This document shows positions 63,596 to 64,000 of a stretch of 64,000 nt of DNA, piece by piece. Each line of letters begins with the position of its first letter. Position 1 is the stretch's first letter. Position numbers and translations under genes: made by a program. A model generated the notes under the pieces. That model was not told the DNA's origin. It worked only from the letters and a program-made list of their open reading frames with translations, and did not search any database. Source of the DNA: Corynebacterium otitidis ATCC 51513 (GTDB lineage: Bacteria > Actinomycetota > Actinomycetes > Mycobacteriales > Mycobacteriaceae); the NCBI RefSeq assembly GCF_000296405.1, contig NZ_JH815193.1:1-64000 (forward strand), in the 5' to 3' direction.

Positions 63596-63601
63596 ATCCT
63601 A
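63596..63601 (-). promoter_or_regulatory. Leaderless promoter of the frameshifted gene
   Basis: Minus-strand TAGGAT, 7 nt before ATG 63588. Confidence 0.62.
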
Positions 63602-63663
63602 GCGTGCCGTGTCCCCCTCGCGGCGGCGCTGTGCGCGCCCGATTCGAGGGGTCGGCGAACCGG

Positions 63664-63981
63664 CTAGCTCCCGGCGAGGCTCGCGCCGAGGTAGTACACC
63701 GCGACGGTGAGCAGGGCGCTCAGCGCGATGGCGGCAACCACGGCGATCGCCGCGACGGTGCCGCTCCGTGGCTTTGGCCTGGTCTGCACCCAGCCGAGCG
63801 CCGCGGCGATGCCGAGGCCGGCGCCGGCGACGAGCGAGTAGGAGACCTCTCCCCCGATGCCGCGGCCGAGCGCCCGGTAGAGCACGACGACGATCCAGAT
63901 GAGCCCGGTCCCGAGCGCCACCCAGGCCGCCGGCCACCAGTCAAGGTTCCTGGCGCCCGGTGCTGGCTCGGTCGTCGTCAT
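63664..63981 (-). CDS. Small membrane protein with three membrane segments
   Basis: 105 aa. Predicted helices at about 17-36 (AAWVALGTGLIWIVVVLYRA), 46-64 (YSLVAGAGLGIAAALGWV) and 76-97 (VAAIAVVAAIALSALLTVAV), with a short hydrophilic N-terminus. No family recognised. ATG 63981 has GGAGGG 9 nt upstream. It may be followed, 75 nt on, by the frameshifted gene on the same strand. Confidence 0.75.
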   Translation of the reverse strand: MTTTEPAPGARNLDWWPAAWVALGTGLIWIVVVLYRALGRGIGGEVSYSLVAGAGLGIAAALGWVQTRPKPRSGTVAAIAVVAAIALSALLTVAVYYLGASLAGS

Positions 63982-64000
63982 GGCGTTATCCCTCCGCGCG

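Overview
The window looks like chromosomal DNA of a high-G+C Corynebacterium, or a very close relative in the mycolic-acid Actinobacteria. The evidence is the gene set and order: steA-steB, xerD-parA(pldP)-scpA-scpB-rluB-cmk-der, odhI-ftsR-bifunctional nuclease-merR, and rbpA with separate ppm and lnt genes. Many genes also carry a TANNNT -10 hexamer only 7-8 nt before the start codon, i.e. leaderless transcription. No insertion sequence, CRISPR array or intact prophage was seen.

Layout. 1-2.9 kb: 3' part of a 23S rRNA, a 5S rRNA and a strong terminator. 3-19 kb: a dense plus-strand housekeeping run (TPR protein, HAD phosphatase, TlyA, NAD kinase, RecN, SteA, SteB, Nudix, XerD, ParA/PldP, ScpA, rhodanese, ScpB, RluB, Cmk, Der), largely coupled by GTGA/ATGA overlaps. 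It serves RNA modification, NADP supply, DNA repair, cell division, chromosome segregation and ribosome assembly. 19-24 kb: a methyltransferase, then a siderophore ABC uptake locus whose two permease genes are broken (frameshift, in-frame stop) and whose binding-protein gene lacks a normal start. 24-27.5 kb: an Ltp-type surface lipoprotein, tRNA-Pro(GGG) and secA2. 27.5-30.1 kb: odhI, ftsR, a bifunctional nuclease and a MerR regulator, linking carbon/nitrogen metabolism and division control.

30.3-38 kb: mostly minus-strand genes (secreted protein of unknown role, DNA-glycosylase-like protein with no normal start codon, two CNNM/CBS membrane proteins, DEAD-box helicase, gnd) and a divergent hotdog thioesterase. 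38-42 kb: an intact ferric-iron ABC importer (FbpABC type). 42-49.9 kb: ndh, a cyclopropane-synthase-like methyltransferase, an MHS-family MFS transporter, panB-panC and a Dcu-type dicarboxylate transporter. 49.9-52.1 kb: a gene-free 0.7 kb stretch with a good promoter, then a divergent arsR-acr3 arsenic module.

52.3-64 kb: an SDR, a nitronate monooxygenase-like enzyme, an ABC-2 exporter, an SBF-family transporter, YceI, a small zinc-ribbon protein, RbpA, the polyprenol-phosphate-mannose synthase (ppm) and apolipoprotein N-acyltransferase (lnt) pair, an FxsA protein, an M24 peptidase, a small frameshifted gene and a small membrane protein.

The most notable observations are the decay of the siderophore operon beside an intact second iron importer, the series of leaderless promoters, two other genes damaged at the start or by frameshift (31.4-32.3 kb and 63.3-63.6 kb), a phage-type Ltp lipoprotein on the 3' side of a tRNA gene, and several unassigned operator-like palindromes.
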